A stretch of 64,000 nucleotides of DNA from positions 124,001-188,000 of the forward strand of contig JAHRHY010000019.1 in assembly GCA_019671135.1 (NCBI GenBank). Reading direction: 5' to 3'. Of this stretch, positions 53,219-64,000 are shown one piece after another. How positions within the stretch are numbered: position 1 is the first letter of the stretch; each line of letters opens with the position of its first letter. The position numbers and the translations under genes were made by a program. The notes beneath the pieces are model-generated. The model was given only the letters and a program-made list of their open reading frames with translations, did no database searches and had not been told where the DNA came from. This DNA comes from Linnemannia hyalina. Lineage: Eukaryota > Mortierellomycota > Mortierellomycetes > Mortierellales > Mortierellaceae.

Positions 53219-53968
53219 AGGATCATTCACCCTTTGCTTTATTTCTCTCCCGTCCCCACGGTCTTATCCAGTACCCAGATCGATAAAAAACAATGCGTGC
53301 ATGTGCGCTAAACCATCCACAATACAAAATGTAATTAAAGTTATCCCGTCTGATGTGTGAGCTCGATGGTGGAAGAAAAGGAAGGATTGAAAGGGATGAA
53401 GGAACGAACGAGGGAGGGCATTGGACTTATGAGCTTTTGTTTCGGAAGGACGAGGGGGAAGAGCTAGGCGCACTGTCTCTCTGTAGCGCCAGGTATATAT
53501 CATGGCCTTAATGGAGTAACGGCATGCACATCAGCAAGGAGGGATTCATGAAAAGAAATTGGCGAAAGTACCTGGTTCAAAAAGCTTTCTGGTGCATAGT
53601 GTTTCTGGGCAATGCCGGATGGGTGTTGTCATTGGAACGAATGGGCGTAAACTGACCGTTGTAGGTTGGAGTCAGGGTCGGCTCATCATGCGATACCTTT
53701 CTTTGTGATTGATGATGTTCCGATAACATCGCCAATGCATGTCAACTACAAAAAAAGAAAAAAAGAGCACAAAGGAGGTGATAAAGCCGAGTAGGAAAAG
53801 CACTCTAACAAAAACGCCAATTCCTTTCGCACTTCTGTCCGTCCCACTCTTTCTCTTACCCTGCTTATTTCCTTTGCAACCGCCTAACACTCATCTCTTT
53901 GACTTTTGTCATCAGTCATCTCATTTCACCATTTCGACCTCCACCAAGTTCGTCATCAGCTTTCATTC
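53219..53968. other. Intergenic region between monooxygenase copies
   Basis: 750 bp. Holds the 3' end of copy 1 and the CT-rich leader of copy 2 (53820-53960). No gene or duplicated remnant was recognised. Confidence 0.5.
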
Positions 53969-55812
53969 ATGGAAACTCATTCATCACCCGAAGTCATTAT
54001 TACAGGAGGGGGTCTTGGAGGGCTCTTCCTCGGAGCCTTGCTCGAAAAATCAGGAACACCGTACATCATTCTTGAGCGAACAAACACCGTCAAAGCCTTA
54101 GGTAGAGCAGAACAGAACACTGAAGTACACAGCAGGTCCCTGGAAGGTAGATGTGTATTAAGCAGAATGATATACTCATCAGCCCACATTCTCGTTGTTT
54201 TTATCAAACATAAAATGACAGGGTCTGCCATCTCGATTGGAGCAACACTTCTCCCATTGTTTGACCAGCTGGGTCTCCTGGACGAGTTTGTCGCTATCGG
54301 AAAGCGGTCTGTCCGGTGCATGGTCAACAGAGAGGGCGACCAAGTGTCGTTTGCCAACGACTTTACGTTGTGGAAAGAATAGTAAGTCACTCAATATCAT
54401 TGTTGTATTCCCTTCTGGCTGTTGTCAATTATGTAGAGCGGTGGACTAAGAACAACGCTCACTCCATTTATTATTTTGTAGCACTGGATACCCGGACTAC
54501 ATGGTTGGACGTCCAGAACTATACAATCTTCTCCTTCGACAGATTCCACCGGAGAAGGTCCACTTTGGGAAACGAGTCCTGACCATCAAGGAGGAGGACA
54601 ACAGGGTGAAGGTCACTACTGCGGATGGGTCTTCCTTCGAGGGCAATATCCTTGTTGGTGCAGATGGGGCCTACAGTGCGGTTCGTCAACGCCTCTATGA
54701 GGCGCTAAGAAAAGAGGGAAAGCTACCAAAGTCGGACCAGGAGGATCTCCCTTTTAGTTGCACCTGCCTTGTGGGACAGACTAAACCTCTGGATCCAGAA
54801 AAGTACCCATTGGTGAAAGAACCCCTCTGCCAGTTCCTTACGACCCTAGGCAAGGACAAGCCCTACAGCTGGGCTGTGTTTACAACCGCCCAGAATTCGG
54901 TCTGCTATGTCGTCATTCACCAACTCGACAAGTCCTCTAGCAAAACTGCAGAGGATCAACGATTCTGCGCCCTGGAGAACGCCGAATGGGGTCCGCATGC
55001 TGCCAAGGCAATGTGTGACCAAACGCGAGAATTTCCTGTCCCTGGAGGCGAAGGTTTGAAAACCATGGGCGACCTTTTTGATTTGACACCACCGGAGCTC
55101 ATTTCCAAAGTTATGCTGGAGGAGAAGGTCTTCGATACGTGGTCTCACGGACGCATGGTCTTGCTTGGCGATGGTATGTGCTTTTTAAAAGGATAAAACA
55201 AAACAATTGCAGGCTGTGGATATGTGAATTCCTACGCAGAGAGATGTAACCTTCTCTTTCTATTTACTTGTATAGCTTGCCACAAAATGACTCCGTCAGC
55301 AGCTCAAGGCATGTTTTCGGCCACTATTTTATACCGCATGCATCAAGCGCACGTTTTTCTCTGCATGTACAAGACTAACGTTTTTTATTTCATTTCTCGA
55401 ATGATTATTTCATATTGCAGGCGCCATGGTCGCGATGCATGATGCCGCAGCACTCGCCAATCTGATCTACGCCCTCCCGCCCAATTACACGACCAAGGAT
55501 CTCGATATCGCCTTCCAAGAATACAAGGCAGAGCGGTATCCACCTGCTCTGGAGTCGTTCAACAGCAGTCAGCTGATGAACAAGGGGATCGAGCGAGGTC
55601 TAGGCGGAACCGTTGCTCGTTTCATGATGCAGCATAAGCCGGATTGGTTGTGGAGACTAATTTTGAAGGGTATGGTCAAAAATAGACCCTTGGTGGGTTT
55701 CCTCAGTCAAGTGCCTGCCAAGGGAACCGTCCCCCCGAATGTGTCCCCCAGCGAGGTCAAAGCCAGGGCCGTCTTTCAGCAGCGAAATCCTGCTGTTTCC
55801 GTCTCTGTGTAG
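53969..55812 (+). CDS. FAD-dependent monooxygenase (PHBH/salicylate hydroxylase-like), copy 2
   Basis: Five exons: 53969-54101, 54222-54381, 54482-55173, 55276-55308, 55421-55812, giving 469 aa. Motifs: ITGGGLGGLFLGALLEKSG (GxGxxG at 13-18), GADGAYSAVRQRLYE, and VLLGDACHKMTPSAAQGAMVAMHDA. It aligns with copy 1 along its whole length. It has an extra intron in the region after VKALG, lacks the copy 1 intron before WA.TT/LRT, and shares the three others. The intron after the 33-nt exon starts GCATGT instead of GT (55309-55420), a GC-AG intron; copy 1 has GTAAAG at the same site. Substrate unknown. The duplication is not recent, given the intron differences. Confidence 0.9.
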
Positions 55813-56297
55813 CTGTCCCTTTGCTCTATTTTTGTGTAGTTTCATGAAGGAAAAAATACCCAAACCAAATAAAAGTTGTATTCAAGTTTACCACATCATC
55901 CACAGTGCAATCAGTCCTTTCCCCACGCGAAAGTACGGGTAACATGAAACAAAGAGGACCGTTGGACTGATCAATCAGACGGAGAGATGTCATTCGTCAA
56001 AAGGCAAACAGTCTCATTTTCCGCGCCACCAAAAAAAGGCGGATGCGTTTCGTGATCATGATGTTTGTTTATTAGAAGCTGAACTATGGTACATACCCGT
56101 TTAGTCGTTGGTGGTGATGATGGTACATATGACGCCACCAAAGCGGGAAAGGAGAGAGAGAGCCAGAGAGGCAGATAAAACGCAAGGTAAGTAAGTAAGT
56201 AAGTAAAGGTATGAACAGCCCTTCCTCCCACCGTCATTGTCAAGATTGATGAAGGAAACAAGGAGAGGGCAAAGAAAGGGAGGATAAAGTGGAGCAG
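55813..56297. other. Convergent intergenic region
   Basis: Between the 3' ends of monooxygenase copy 2 (+) and the ATG22-like gene (-). Contains a short (GTAA)n tract at 56187-56206 and AATAAA near 55868. No gene was seen. Confidence 0.5.
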
Positions 56298-58389
56298 TTA
56301 GGCATCCTTGGAGGCTTCCACGAACTTGGCATCGCTCAGCTCCATGTCGGTAGCAGCAGTAAGCCCCTCCTTCTCGAGTTTAATTCTCTTTTCTTCCTGT
56401 TCGTTGTTGTAAAAGTTAATGGCCTCTTGACGGCCCTTCTCCACTATTTGAATTGGCGAAGAAATACGAACGTTCACATGTGTGTTAGTCTTTGTTCGTA
56501 TGGGTAACACATGCGTGGGAAAATGCTTGATATGACGTGCATAGAGACCGCACATGCAAAGTTGGGACCTACCGTTGACAAAGAGCAGCATGAAGGCGGG
56601 GATATAGAACTGGGTTACAAGAAACCACCAGGTATGACGAATTCCGTAGCTCTCGATAATAGCGGTGCACACAAGTGGTCTAATATGAGTGTGTCAAAGA
56701 AAAGGTTAATATAACGGTCATCTTGTATTGCTGCAGTAGAGGCTCATCCACTCGAGTTCTTACCCAATCCACGAGGATGACACGTTGGCCTAGCAAAGGC
56801 GGGAATAAACATAATGAGAAAATAAGGGGTGAGTGTCAATCAAGCAAATTTTCACATCAATAAGCACGAACCCCGATCATATTTTGTTACCATTTCAAAG
56901 AGAGCATAGAGCTCATTCTCATGTCCAAGGGGAATGAATTGGGAAAAGACGACTCTGTTTGAAGAGTAGATAGCTCCAACAAACAGACCAAACAGCGAGG
57001 CGAGCATGTACATCTCCCAGGTGTTCTTCAACCCCACCGGGTTGCTGCCAATGAGACCCGTTAAGCAGTAGATGGGAATTAAGCCAAAGAGGCAGGTGTT
57101 GATGATAATAACGGTCATGGGCTTGACGCCGCGGCTGTTCTGAAGCCAAATCCAGAATGACATCGAGCAGGCGGCAAAGACGTATTGGATCAAGACTGCA
57201 ATAATCAACGCATCATTCGAGACCTGGAGCTGGTCCTGAGCGACTAAGACAGCCATGTTCGAAGTCGACGTGAGACCATCGCCGAGGATGAACCATGCGC
57301 AGAGGTAGTAGAACATGGTCTTTAGGCGACGCATCTGGCGAACAGTCTTGCCGATACGGATATATCCAAATGTCATGTAGCTGGCCCCAGCGGGCAGCGG
57401 GTCAGATGTTCTTTGATGGGCAAGGAAGCCATAGATGACCATGAAGATTAACACAAAGACGGCACTCATGACCAAACAGTAACCCACAATCAAAGTCTCG
57501 GCTCCCATGACCATTAGCATGACTGCTCCGAGGACGGTCATGACGATTCCACCAGCGAAACCGGCGGCGGAGGCGCCTCCAGAGAGGAAGGTGGCCATTT
57601 TGACCTTAGCTTCGATGTGCTCACGAGAGTTTGTCCCGAAATCTGTCATAGCCCTGACTACTTTGGGGTGGTGTCTTGCCAGGATGGGGATATGGGCGTC
57701 AAAGAAGTTGAGAGTTGCGCCATTGAAGATGAGGCCTAGAGGAAGATTTGTTTACAGCAACAGCAACAGCAGCGACGACATGGTTATGGTTAGCTTAGAT
57801 TGTCTCTTGTTTACGGCGTCGGTGAGTACATACGAAATCTCTGCTAGTTCTGGTTGTCTGTTCCCTACTTACCAATGACCATTAAGAGGCCAGCGAGCCA
57901 CCAGACATCGGGCTTCAAGGGGGCAATGAACATGAAGGTGGTTGTCACGGCCAAGAGGGTGCAGAAGGTCATCATCAACTTCTTGGACGACCGTCCATGG
58001 TCAGCAAAGGCTGAGGTGCCTAGAGAGACAATAATGGTGCACCAGACTGAGACGACATTGATGAGGAGTACATAGGAGGTGGGCTCAACACGAACGAATC
58101 CAAAGGGGACAAGACACCGGTCACCCTCGGGAATCAACTCATCGCTCTCGGGGCAAGGGAGAGAAGAATTCGAGCTAAGACGGGACGCGTTCCTGGCGAC
58201 CTGCTGGACCAGCAGGGGTTGGAAGAGGGAACCGGTGGTGTTGGACCAAGCGAAGTATCCGAATGCGAAGAGGAAGAATGCCCAGAGCTCTTTTTTCTTG
58301 GTGAGTCGCTCTCGCATGTGGGGCTGCAGCCGGACAAAGTCCTCGGGGTTGTCGTCGACGAGACGGTGTCGGAGTCGCTGCAGTGACAT
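56298..58389 (-). CDS. ATG22: Atg22-like vacuolar amino-acid effluxer (MFS)
   Basis: Five exons: 57873-58389, 56891-57735, 56764-56789, 56573-56679, 56298-56443, giving 546 aa (yeast Atg22 is 528). It is a multi-span membrane protein: WAFFLFAFGYFAWSNTTG opens the first helix, LINVVSVWCTIIVSLGTSAFAD and the paired-Gly segment FAGGIVMTVLGAVMLMVMG follow. The family-typical SSSWIGPLVCTAIIESYGIRHTWWF near the end links exons 3 and 4. The tail is cytosolic and charged (EQEEKRIKLEKEG). Atg22 exports leucine and other amino acids from the vacuole after autophagic breakdown. Exon 3 is a 26-nt micro-exon, needed to complete the SSWIG motif. Other Atg22-like MFS members exist, so the exact orthology is likely but not proven. 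Confidence 0.88.
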
Positions 58390-59792
58390 TAGAGGGGGTT
58401 AGGAAGCGATGGAATGAGAATGAGGATGAGGTTTGGAATGAACAACAATCAGGGCAGAGGAGGGCGAAGAAAATGAATGTTGATGCGAGAAAGGTGAATG
58501 AGTGGAGTGGGCAGGGAGTGAAAGTACTCCTCTCTTTCGTCGCGAGGAGAAGAAGGGAGAGTACGAGGAAAGGAGGGGAAGGAATTGAACTCTGCCGAAG
58601 TGAAACAAAAAAGAACACAAATATAAAGAGGAGAAAAAAAGGAAGAGAACAATGGGGTAGGAAGTAGAAGAGGTAAATGCACTTTTGGTTTAGAGTTGAA
58701 GGAAGGTGGAAGACGATGAAGAAAGGGCCCCTACTGGGAGAATAGGGGCCAACCTTGTGCTTCTTGTTTGCATCCCGCTTTGGAAACGATTGCTATTGTT
58801 GTTGTTGAAGGGTGTTTGTCTGTTTGTTTGCTTGTCCATTAGCCCATCGCTAATCACGTTGGCTATGGGATCGAGGGAATGGGCTGCTTCTCCTTTCTCC
58901 TTTATTCCCATTCAATTGACAGCTCTCAAGTCAAAAGAGTCCAGTTTGTCACACCACTGTCTTCAGGCAAGAACTTTATTTTGGATAAAGTGCACAGAAA
59001 AGCAAAGAGAAAAAAGGGAGTGAGCATTCGTTAGTCATTTTGTTAACAACTCATGTCTTCACCAACTCACCCTTCTATTTCTTCTTTCTTTCTTTCTTTC
59101 TTCGTTGTTTGTGAATGATTAATGATTAACCTTGTGCACCATTGTATCCCGTCCCTTGCGTACCGTTCCCCGTCCCCTTCCTTCGGACGTAAATAACAGA
59201 GCCACGTAGAAAGTGAACGAACTACTTTCTATCGATCCATCCTCATCTCGATCATGTCATTTTTTCCTTCATCTGTTCTCATTCCAGAGCATATAATAAC
59301 AGCAAGCAGTGCTACAAAAGCTCATGACTAGTTGTGGCATAGTCCCTTTCTCCATTTTGCAATCAACAATGCAACGCTCACTCTCCTTTCCCTTCGTCTG
59401 CATGGATTCCATGCATGGATGACTAAAATTTACCCACCCTTTTTAGCCCAGTCAACAAACAAACAAACAAACAAACAAAAATCCAGCCTGCGTTTGCCTC
59501 TGCCGTTTTTTGTGCGTCTTCATCAACATGCCAGCTAGTGCTAGCTTGTTGGTGGTATCAACAAAGCGACCCGCATATGATACGCACAGGGACCCTCGGA
59601 GTAAACGACGGATGAATTCGTAGATGCTTTTACTTCCTTCGCATATCAAAAAATATGCTTCTTTCCCCACAAAAATAAAAAGTCCGTTGTCTCGTAAATA
59701 TCTCATCTGGAATACATAAAGAAACAAGCACAACTAACACACTGCAGTAACGACTTGGGAGTAAAAAAGGGAAAGGCGGCTACATTTTCCTT
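58390..59792. other. Intergenic region with short repeats
   Basis: Promoter region of the ATG22-like gene, then 1 kb with no credible gene. Contains a (TTTC)n tract at about 59083-59102 and a (CAAA)n tract at about 59453-59479. Confidence 0.55.
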
Positions 59793-60036
59793 TTGAGTGC
59801 GCCTCGTCGTACGATACCATTTCTTGGAATACCCGCAGGTGTGTCCATGCCATGGGCCGTACAGCTGTCTGCGATCACCAAGGCTGATTCACGTTTGTAT
59901 CACGTTGGATCTATGAACGACTCTCTGGGATACGGGTCCAAAAATTCCCACATGAGCCGCGACAAGTATTTCAGTAGAAAGGGCTATCTCTTGGCTGACG
60001 CAGGGTACGCGGTTTCTTCGAACATCACTCCCGCGC
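59793..60036 (+). mobile_element. DDE transposase fragment (PIF/Harbinger-like)
   Basis: About 80 codons without an ATG start read WAVQLSAITKADSRLYHVGS, then MNDSLGYGSKNSHMSRDKYF, then KGYLLADAGYAVSSNITPAL. The order (beta-strand, GSxxDS, YF..xxYLLADAGY) matches the central part of DDE_Tnp_4-type transposases, with the second catalytic Asp in LLADAGY. The parts with the first Asp and the Glu are absent, and no terminal inverted repeats were found. It is an inactive relic. Its 3' end lies within about 25 bp of the broken end of an F-box gene on the opposite strand. Confidence 0.65.
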
Positions 60037-60055
60037 TACAAGGGGACGATCATCA

Positions 60056-60364
60056 CTACAGTAGAGCATCGACAATAACACGGGACCAGATGGTGAGGTT
60101 GTGAATAACGTGTCCGTGCTTGGCAAACACGTGAGAGATCCAGGCTTCGTCCTTGTCGCCCTTGGAGGCTTCTGAGTCGTAGTGGGTGGGGATGTGTGGC
60201 CAGCTGTGGAGGTTGGTGTCGACGGTGTGCCAGAGTGCTTGCAAGAGAGCGTCGTTAAAGATGTGACATACTTGAATGGATGAATAGAGATCAGGTGTGT
60301 AGAGGAAGCGGCTGATGCCAAAGATGATCTCTGGCAGCGAGAAGACTTTGAGTGCGGGATTCAT
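60056..60364 (-). pseudogene. F-box gene truncated at a transposon junction
   Basis: Starting at the ATG at 60364, 102 codons encode a normal family N-terminus: MNPALKVFSLPEIIFGI, LYTPDLYSSIQV, LWHTVDTNLHSW and VFAKHGHVIHNLTIWSRVIVDAL. The frame then stops at 60056, exactly where paralogues continue into the first repeats, and the DDE transposase fragment begins. All leucine-rich and C-terminal modules are missing. An F-box-only peptide that competes for Skp1 is possible if it is expressed, but a broken gene is the simpler reading. Confidence 0.75.
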
Positions 60365-60891
60365 TCTTCTTTTTTCTCTTGGGGTGATGTTGAATAAGAG
60401 AGTTGTAAGAAAAGCGAAATGAGAGTCTAACGTTAAAGGAAGAAATGAGAGAAAAGGAGAGAGGCGCCACGGCTGGGTTGGTCGGGTTTCAAGAGGGACA
60501 CGTCTCAGGCACAGCGGTTTCATGCTTCTTTGTTTCAGCCGCCATTCATCAATAGCCTTTTTTCATCAGCAGCCAATTATCTAAAAAGAGAGGCGTCATT
60601 TCCATATTAGCACAACGTAGCTGCGGATCGCTCTCATCACCTGTAGAACGCCAACCTTTTTTTCTTGTTTTCTACGCACTGTGTTTTTTTAAACACTCAT
60701 TTCTTTTTTTGTGTTACACGGTTTATTCAGACGTTGCAGCCTGGAGTAGTCCATGAGGCTGTCACTTCTATAGGTTTTCGTGATTGATGCCGCCAATCGA
60801 CATTTCAATCGCTGCCATGTAGCAAAGAAAGACATAGTTAATAATAACAACTGCATTTATTCTCTGCATTTTCGCATTCTGCACGGTAATA
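60365..60891. other. Intergenic region
   Basis: Former promoter of the truncated F-box gene and 3' flank of the GGTase gene. T-rich around 60655-60720; no gene was seen. Confidence 0.5.
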
Positions 60892-62450
60892 CTACTTCTT
60901 CCAGAACACAGTTTCGTTGTAGAGGCGTTCCTGCATACGCTTGGAGATATTCAGCAGTGGTTCCAAGGGTCTGATTCCTGGCTCGCCCATCAATGCCAGC
61001 GACGCAATTCCCATGTACGAGTGCAGTACATCTACAAGTTCAACATGGCGAAAAAAATGCTGTTAGCGTCAATGGCCTTTTCATCACGAAAGATAAGGAT
61101 AATTACGCTGGCCAGATGAAAAAAGCAAGAATACGTTACCAGGGTAGGTGTCGACCCATTTTCCAAAACCTCCAAAGGCCTTGTGCTGAGTCTCCATAAG
61201 GAAGCCACGATTGCACTCAAAGTTGACCAGATCAAAGCTCCCAATCGCAGCGATGGCTCCTCCGATCCAGAAAGAGTAACAAGTATCAGTAGGCTTGTTG
61301 GTCCTGCCTTGGAATCCCGTCGTCTGTCTCTGGAGACACCAACGACGAGTTCCTTCCAAGTCCACAAATCCAGCCCGAGCACGACGTTCCTCAAATTCCG
61401 AATCTGTCTCGCCTTCCTGACGAACCATTGTCCGTTGATCCAAGAATGCATCCCCGCCCATCAATCCTAGCGAGGCGATGGCGCAGTATGTCGTTCCTCC
61501 ATGGGCCTCATGTCGAGGGCTCTGTGCGAATCCATGTTCATACGTCTGCGACTCGCGGATGAAATTCAGAAGTGCAGGCCTGTCAATTCCTGACCAATCG
61601 TTCAAGATGTACGACACCGCAGCGGCACAGTAGACGAAGCGCATGTCAGGCTCATAGTCGGTGATACAGGGGATGAAGCAACCGTTAGGCTGCTGCAGTT
61701 TCCTGAGCGACTTTAGGATTGGCTCCTTGGCGACCCTGGAGAGATCGTCGCCGAGCATAATGAGCGAGAGAAGGGCGGTATAGGTCATGGTGAGGTGGGC
61801 GGTGTCGTAGGGGGTTGTGTGGCTGTTGCATTCACATCCGAGGTTCTGCTGTCCGTCTGTGGGTTCCTGGAAGGCGAGCCCTGAGAAGGGTCCACCAAAT
61901 CCGTACAATGCGTCATCATCCTCTACATATTGGTATCAAGGGAGTAACGTAGGGTCAGTGAGAGAGTATGAGGCGGCATATGACTCAGTTGAAGGGTAGT
62001 AAGGTAAGTTACCGGAGGGTGAGTCCTTGGAGGGGATGCGCTGTTGAGAGTAAATCCACTCGATCCATGCCTTGCGGTTTGCCTCCGAGATAGCTTCCTC
62101 AAGGACACCCAACAGCTCCAGACCTCCAATTGCAAACAGACCCAAGGTCATTCTACATTGGTAGTGTGAAAGTTGCAAAGTAATGTAAGCTGTCCGCTGC
62201 CACTGTTGCCCTTTGTCTTTTCTCCTTGTCTGCTCCATCTCTCAACACAGACACTTTTACAAGAACGCGTTTGTCTTGAAAAAGGACAAAGTGCGACGCC
62301 AAGGTATGGATGTTACCTGAATGTGTCTTGCGAGGTGTACGGCTCTGGGAGCATCTGGAGGTTGCGTTTGAAGTACTGGATGTGCTTCTCGCGCTGGAAG
62401 GTAGGTCCGCTTGGTTGCGTTGTTGGTTGTGTTTCCTGCGTTGTTGCCAT
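60892..62450 (-). CDS. CDC43: Geranylgeranyltransferase type I beta subunit
   Basis: Four exons: 62317-62450, 62013-62152, 61140-61922, 60892-61031, giving 398 aa. With the shared alpha subunit it attaches geranylgeranyl to CaaX proteins such as Rho GTPases. Prenyltransferase beta repeats are visible: FAIGGLELLG, YGFGGPFSG, LRKLQQPNGCF, RFVYCAAAVSYIL, HGGTTYCAIASLGLMG, FQGRTNKPTDTCYSFWIGGAI and FGGFGKWVDTYPGDVLHSYMGIASLALMG. Zinc ligands are Asp304, Cys306 and His356. All three are offset by 35 from Asp269, Cys271 and His321 of the human enzyme, which supports the exon joins. Start ATG 62450; ATG 62468 in the same frame would add six residues. A farnesyltransferase beta is less likely from length and the motif context. 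Confidence 0.92.
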
Positions 62451-62991
62451 GGCTGGTTCAGAAAGCATCGGTGCTTTGTGGGTGGGTATGAAATGTCGGT
62501 GGTAAAGGTGTAACTCCGTCCTTTTCGCTCCTTCATCACGTCGTGAACACGTACATGAGCGAGCGTGACTGTTCCTGGCCTGAACTGTCTGTGATTTTTT
62601 GGGTTCCTCACAAACCACACCTTGTAATTCAGGACAGGACGGGATCATCAGCAACAACAACCGAGGGGGATCATGCAGAGACAAGAACAACATCGGCGCG
62701 TATTTCTAGGAGAACGTACATAACCTGGCAGGGCTGCTGTTTCCTTAACATCAACGGATACCATTGCAAGCGAAATAAAATACCGCAGCAAAACGACGCA
62801 GTCAACACGCCGCGTATGAATGATAGTGCTTGGCACTCTCACTCCTTGGACTATAGCCAACCCTGGATAATGGTATAAAAAGGTCGAAGGACACGGCGCC
62901 TTTCTTCGACAACATCTTGCTTACCCTTCTCACCACCACAACCTCTCTCCTAGCAAGGCGTTTCAACACACTTCCCCACACATATCACAGA
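62451..62991. promoter_or_regulatory. Divergent promoter region
   Basis: 541 bp between the GGTase I beta gene (-) and the last F-box gene (+), with TATAAAAA at 62874 serving the latter. No other gene was seen. Confidence 0.5.
62874..62881 (+). promoter_or_regulatory. TATA box of the F-box gene at 62992
   Basis: TATAAAAA, 118 bp before the ATG, followed by a CT-rich leader. Confidence 0.6.
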
Positions 62992-64000
62992 ATGCAAGAC
63001 GCTCAGATCTCAAATCAACAACACGGTGTCTTTGGCATCCTCGAGCTCATCCAATGTATCGGCAACATTCTCCATCCATCCGACCTCTTTGCCTGCGTAC
63101 AAGTTTCCCGCTATTGGAACAGCAGTCTCATTCCGTTACTATGGGAAACAATCGATGACTCGAAGCTATCTTGGCCAAGGATTATCCGACGACACGACAA
63201 AGAGAGCAGGAACTATATCCGCAATGCCTTCGTCAAGAATGGGTCTCACATCCGGCACTTGTGGCTTCATTGGAGGACCACCCTGGACGCGGTGTGTATC
63301 GGAAATCATTGCAGCGACCTACGTTCGCTACATGTCGCACACATTCGCCATTCACAGATCCAAGAGCCAGAGTACGAGTGGATAGAAGACTTGGATAGAC
63401 AAGAACAGGACGAGATGATAGCCTTGCGTTGGGAGCTCGCCATGGAAGATCTTTCCGTTTGTCCATTTCCGACAAGAAAGGAGCCGTTTGGGAGGACACT
63501 GGCGCAACAGGAGTTGGACTGGTCGACATCTAAGCATTTTTGGACTTTTATTCGCAACAACCGCCAACTGCAGAGTCTTTACCTCCACAAGAGCCTGGGG
63601 GAGTTCATGGAGGATGTGCCGTTGCCTTACCTCGTCGACACTCTGGCCTCGCTCAAGGATCTTGCTCTGCTGGAAAACAACTATGTCGCCATCGATCTCG
63701 ATCATATCTTTGGTCGACTTTTGGGATTGGAACAATACAGCACGGCATTCTCGCCTTCAGGAAGCGGCGCCTCGATCCAACCGTCACTACGGCTCCGGGA
63801 TGCGAAGTTCTTGGATGTCTGTACCTACCGAGAGCTACTGTGGATTCTGAACCATGCACCCAACCTAGAGTCCTTGAGTTTTGGTGCCGTTTCGGTTCTG
63901 GGAACTGTCACTCCTACTGAGGCAGCCGTGATCATGGACAACACACTGAGTCGAGTGACAAGTCTACAACTGGGCGTGCGTACACATATGCTCGACGTTG
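62992..64000 (+). CDS. F-box/LRR-like protein, partial (runs off window)
   Basis: Open from the ATG at 62992 to the window edge: 336 codons without a stop. F-box at about residues 15-62: VFGILELIQCIGNILHPSDLF, VQVSRYWNSSLIPLLWETIDDSKLSW. The module FVKNGSHIRHLWLHW follows, then CSDLRSLHVAHIR, and a counterpart of the DWI..FW module, LDWSTSKHFWTFIRNNRQLQSLYL. Family repeats then begin (LKDLALLENNYVAIDL, WILNHAPNLESLSFG). The insert between residues 110 and 165 is acidic and differs from paralogues. The C-terminal signature would lie beyond the window, so its integrity is unknown. Confidence 0.82.
   Translation, partial: MQDAQISNQQHGVFGILELIQCIGNILHPSDLFACVQVSRYWNSSLIPLLWETIDDSKLSWPRIIRRHDKESRNYIRNAFVKNGSHIRHLWLHWRTTLDAVCIGNHCSDLRSLHVAHIRHSQIQEPEYEWIEDLDRQEQDEMIALRWELAMEDLSVCPFPTRKEPFGRTLAQQELDWSTSKHFWTFIRNNRQLQSLYLHKSLGEFMEDVPLPYLVDTLASLKDLALLENNYVAIDLDHIFGRLLGLEQYSTAFSPSGSGASIQPSLRLRDAKFLDVCTYRELLWILNHAPNLESLSFGAVSVLGTVTPTEAAVIMDNTLSRVTSLQLGVRTHMLDV

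Noticed and set aside
1..64000. CRISPR arrays, bacterial operons or integrated virus
   Set aside because: No spaced direct repeats, Shine-Dalgarno spacing or viral structural genes; spliceosomal introns mark the whole window as eukaryotic nuclear DNA.

Overview
This window looks like nuclear DNA of a filamentous early-diverging fungus, most likely Mortierellomycota (Mortierella/Linnemannia/Podila type). That placement is inference. The grounds are about 50% GC, short spliceosomal introns (53-489 nt, mostly 85-165) with GTAAGT/GTATGC-like donors and TAG acceptors, pyrimidine-rich leaders before start codons, a eukaryotic housekeeping set (RNA polymerase I largest subunit, ALG1, ATG22, geranylgeranyltransferase I beta), an ABCA-type transporter that budding yeasts lack, and a very large F-box/leucine-rich-repeat-like family. 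There are no bacterial operons and no CRISPR array.

Layout. 0-0.5 kb: decayed ARF-family GTPase relic (-). 0.7-2.9 kb: divergent F-box-like gene (-). 3.2-6.7 kb: ABCA half-transporter (-, 4 exons). 8.5-10.9 kb: RRM protein resembling NELF-E (-, 4 exons). 11.4-12.6 kb: type I membrane protein with a dilysine ER signal (+). 12.8-25.2 kb: array of five same-strand F-box genes interrupted by a damaged M14 carboxypeptidase (+). 25.4-31.3 kb: Pol I largest subunit (-, 6 exons). 31.8-33.7 kb: ZC3HC1/Pml39-like C3HC zinc-finger protein (-). 34.1-36.6 kb: ALG1 (+). 36.9-42.5 kb: two F-box genes (-), a relic of a third, and a possible 80-aa gene. 43.4 kb: tRNA-Asn(GTT). 43.7 kb: ARF-like protein with ruined nucleotide-binding motifs (+). 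44.6-50.9 kb: C-truncated F-box gene, BTB gene and an LRR protein (+). 51.3-55.8 kb: tandem FAD monooxygenase pair (+). 56.3-58.4 kb: ATG22-like transporter (-). 59.8-60.4 kb: DDE transposase fragment abutting a truncated F-box gene. 60.9-62.5 kb: GGTase I beta (-). 63.0 kb to the edge: partial F-box gene (+) running off the window.

How it fits together. Single-copy housekeeping genes act as anchors. Between them, blocks of F-box/LRR-like paralogues duplicate and decay. Seven members, one of them a relic, keep a nearly invariant C-terminal signature around FGFEG..HRIG..ELEWM, while the middle diverges. That pattern fits SCF substrate receptors under birth-and-death evolution. Decay is visible at several stages: two in-frame stops before an intact tail, C-terminal truncation, a frameshifted fragment, and truncation at a transposon junction. 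One member ends in a CaaX box. Exon coordinates were built by hand from splice motifs and frame continuity, and all models listed as CDS close in frame.
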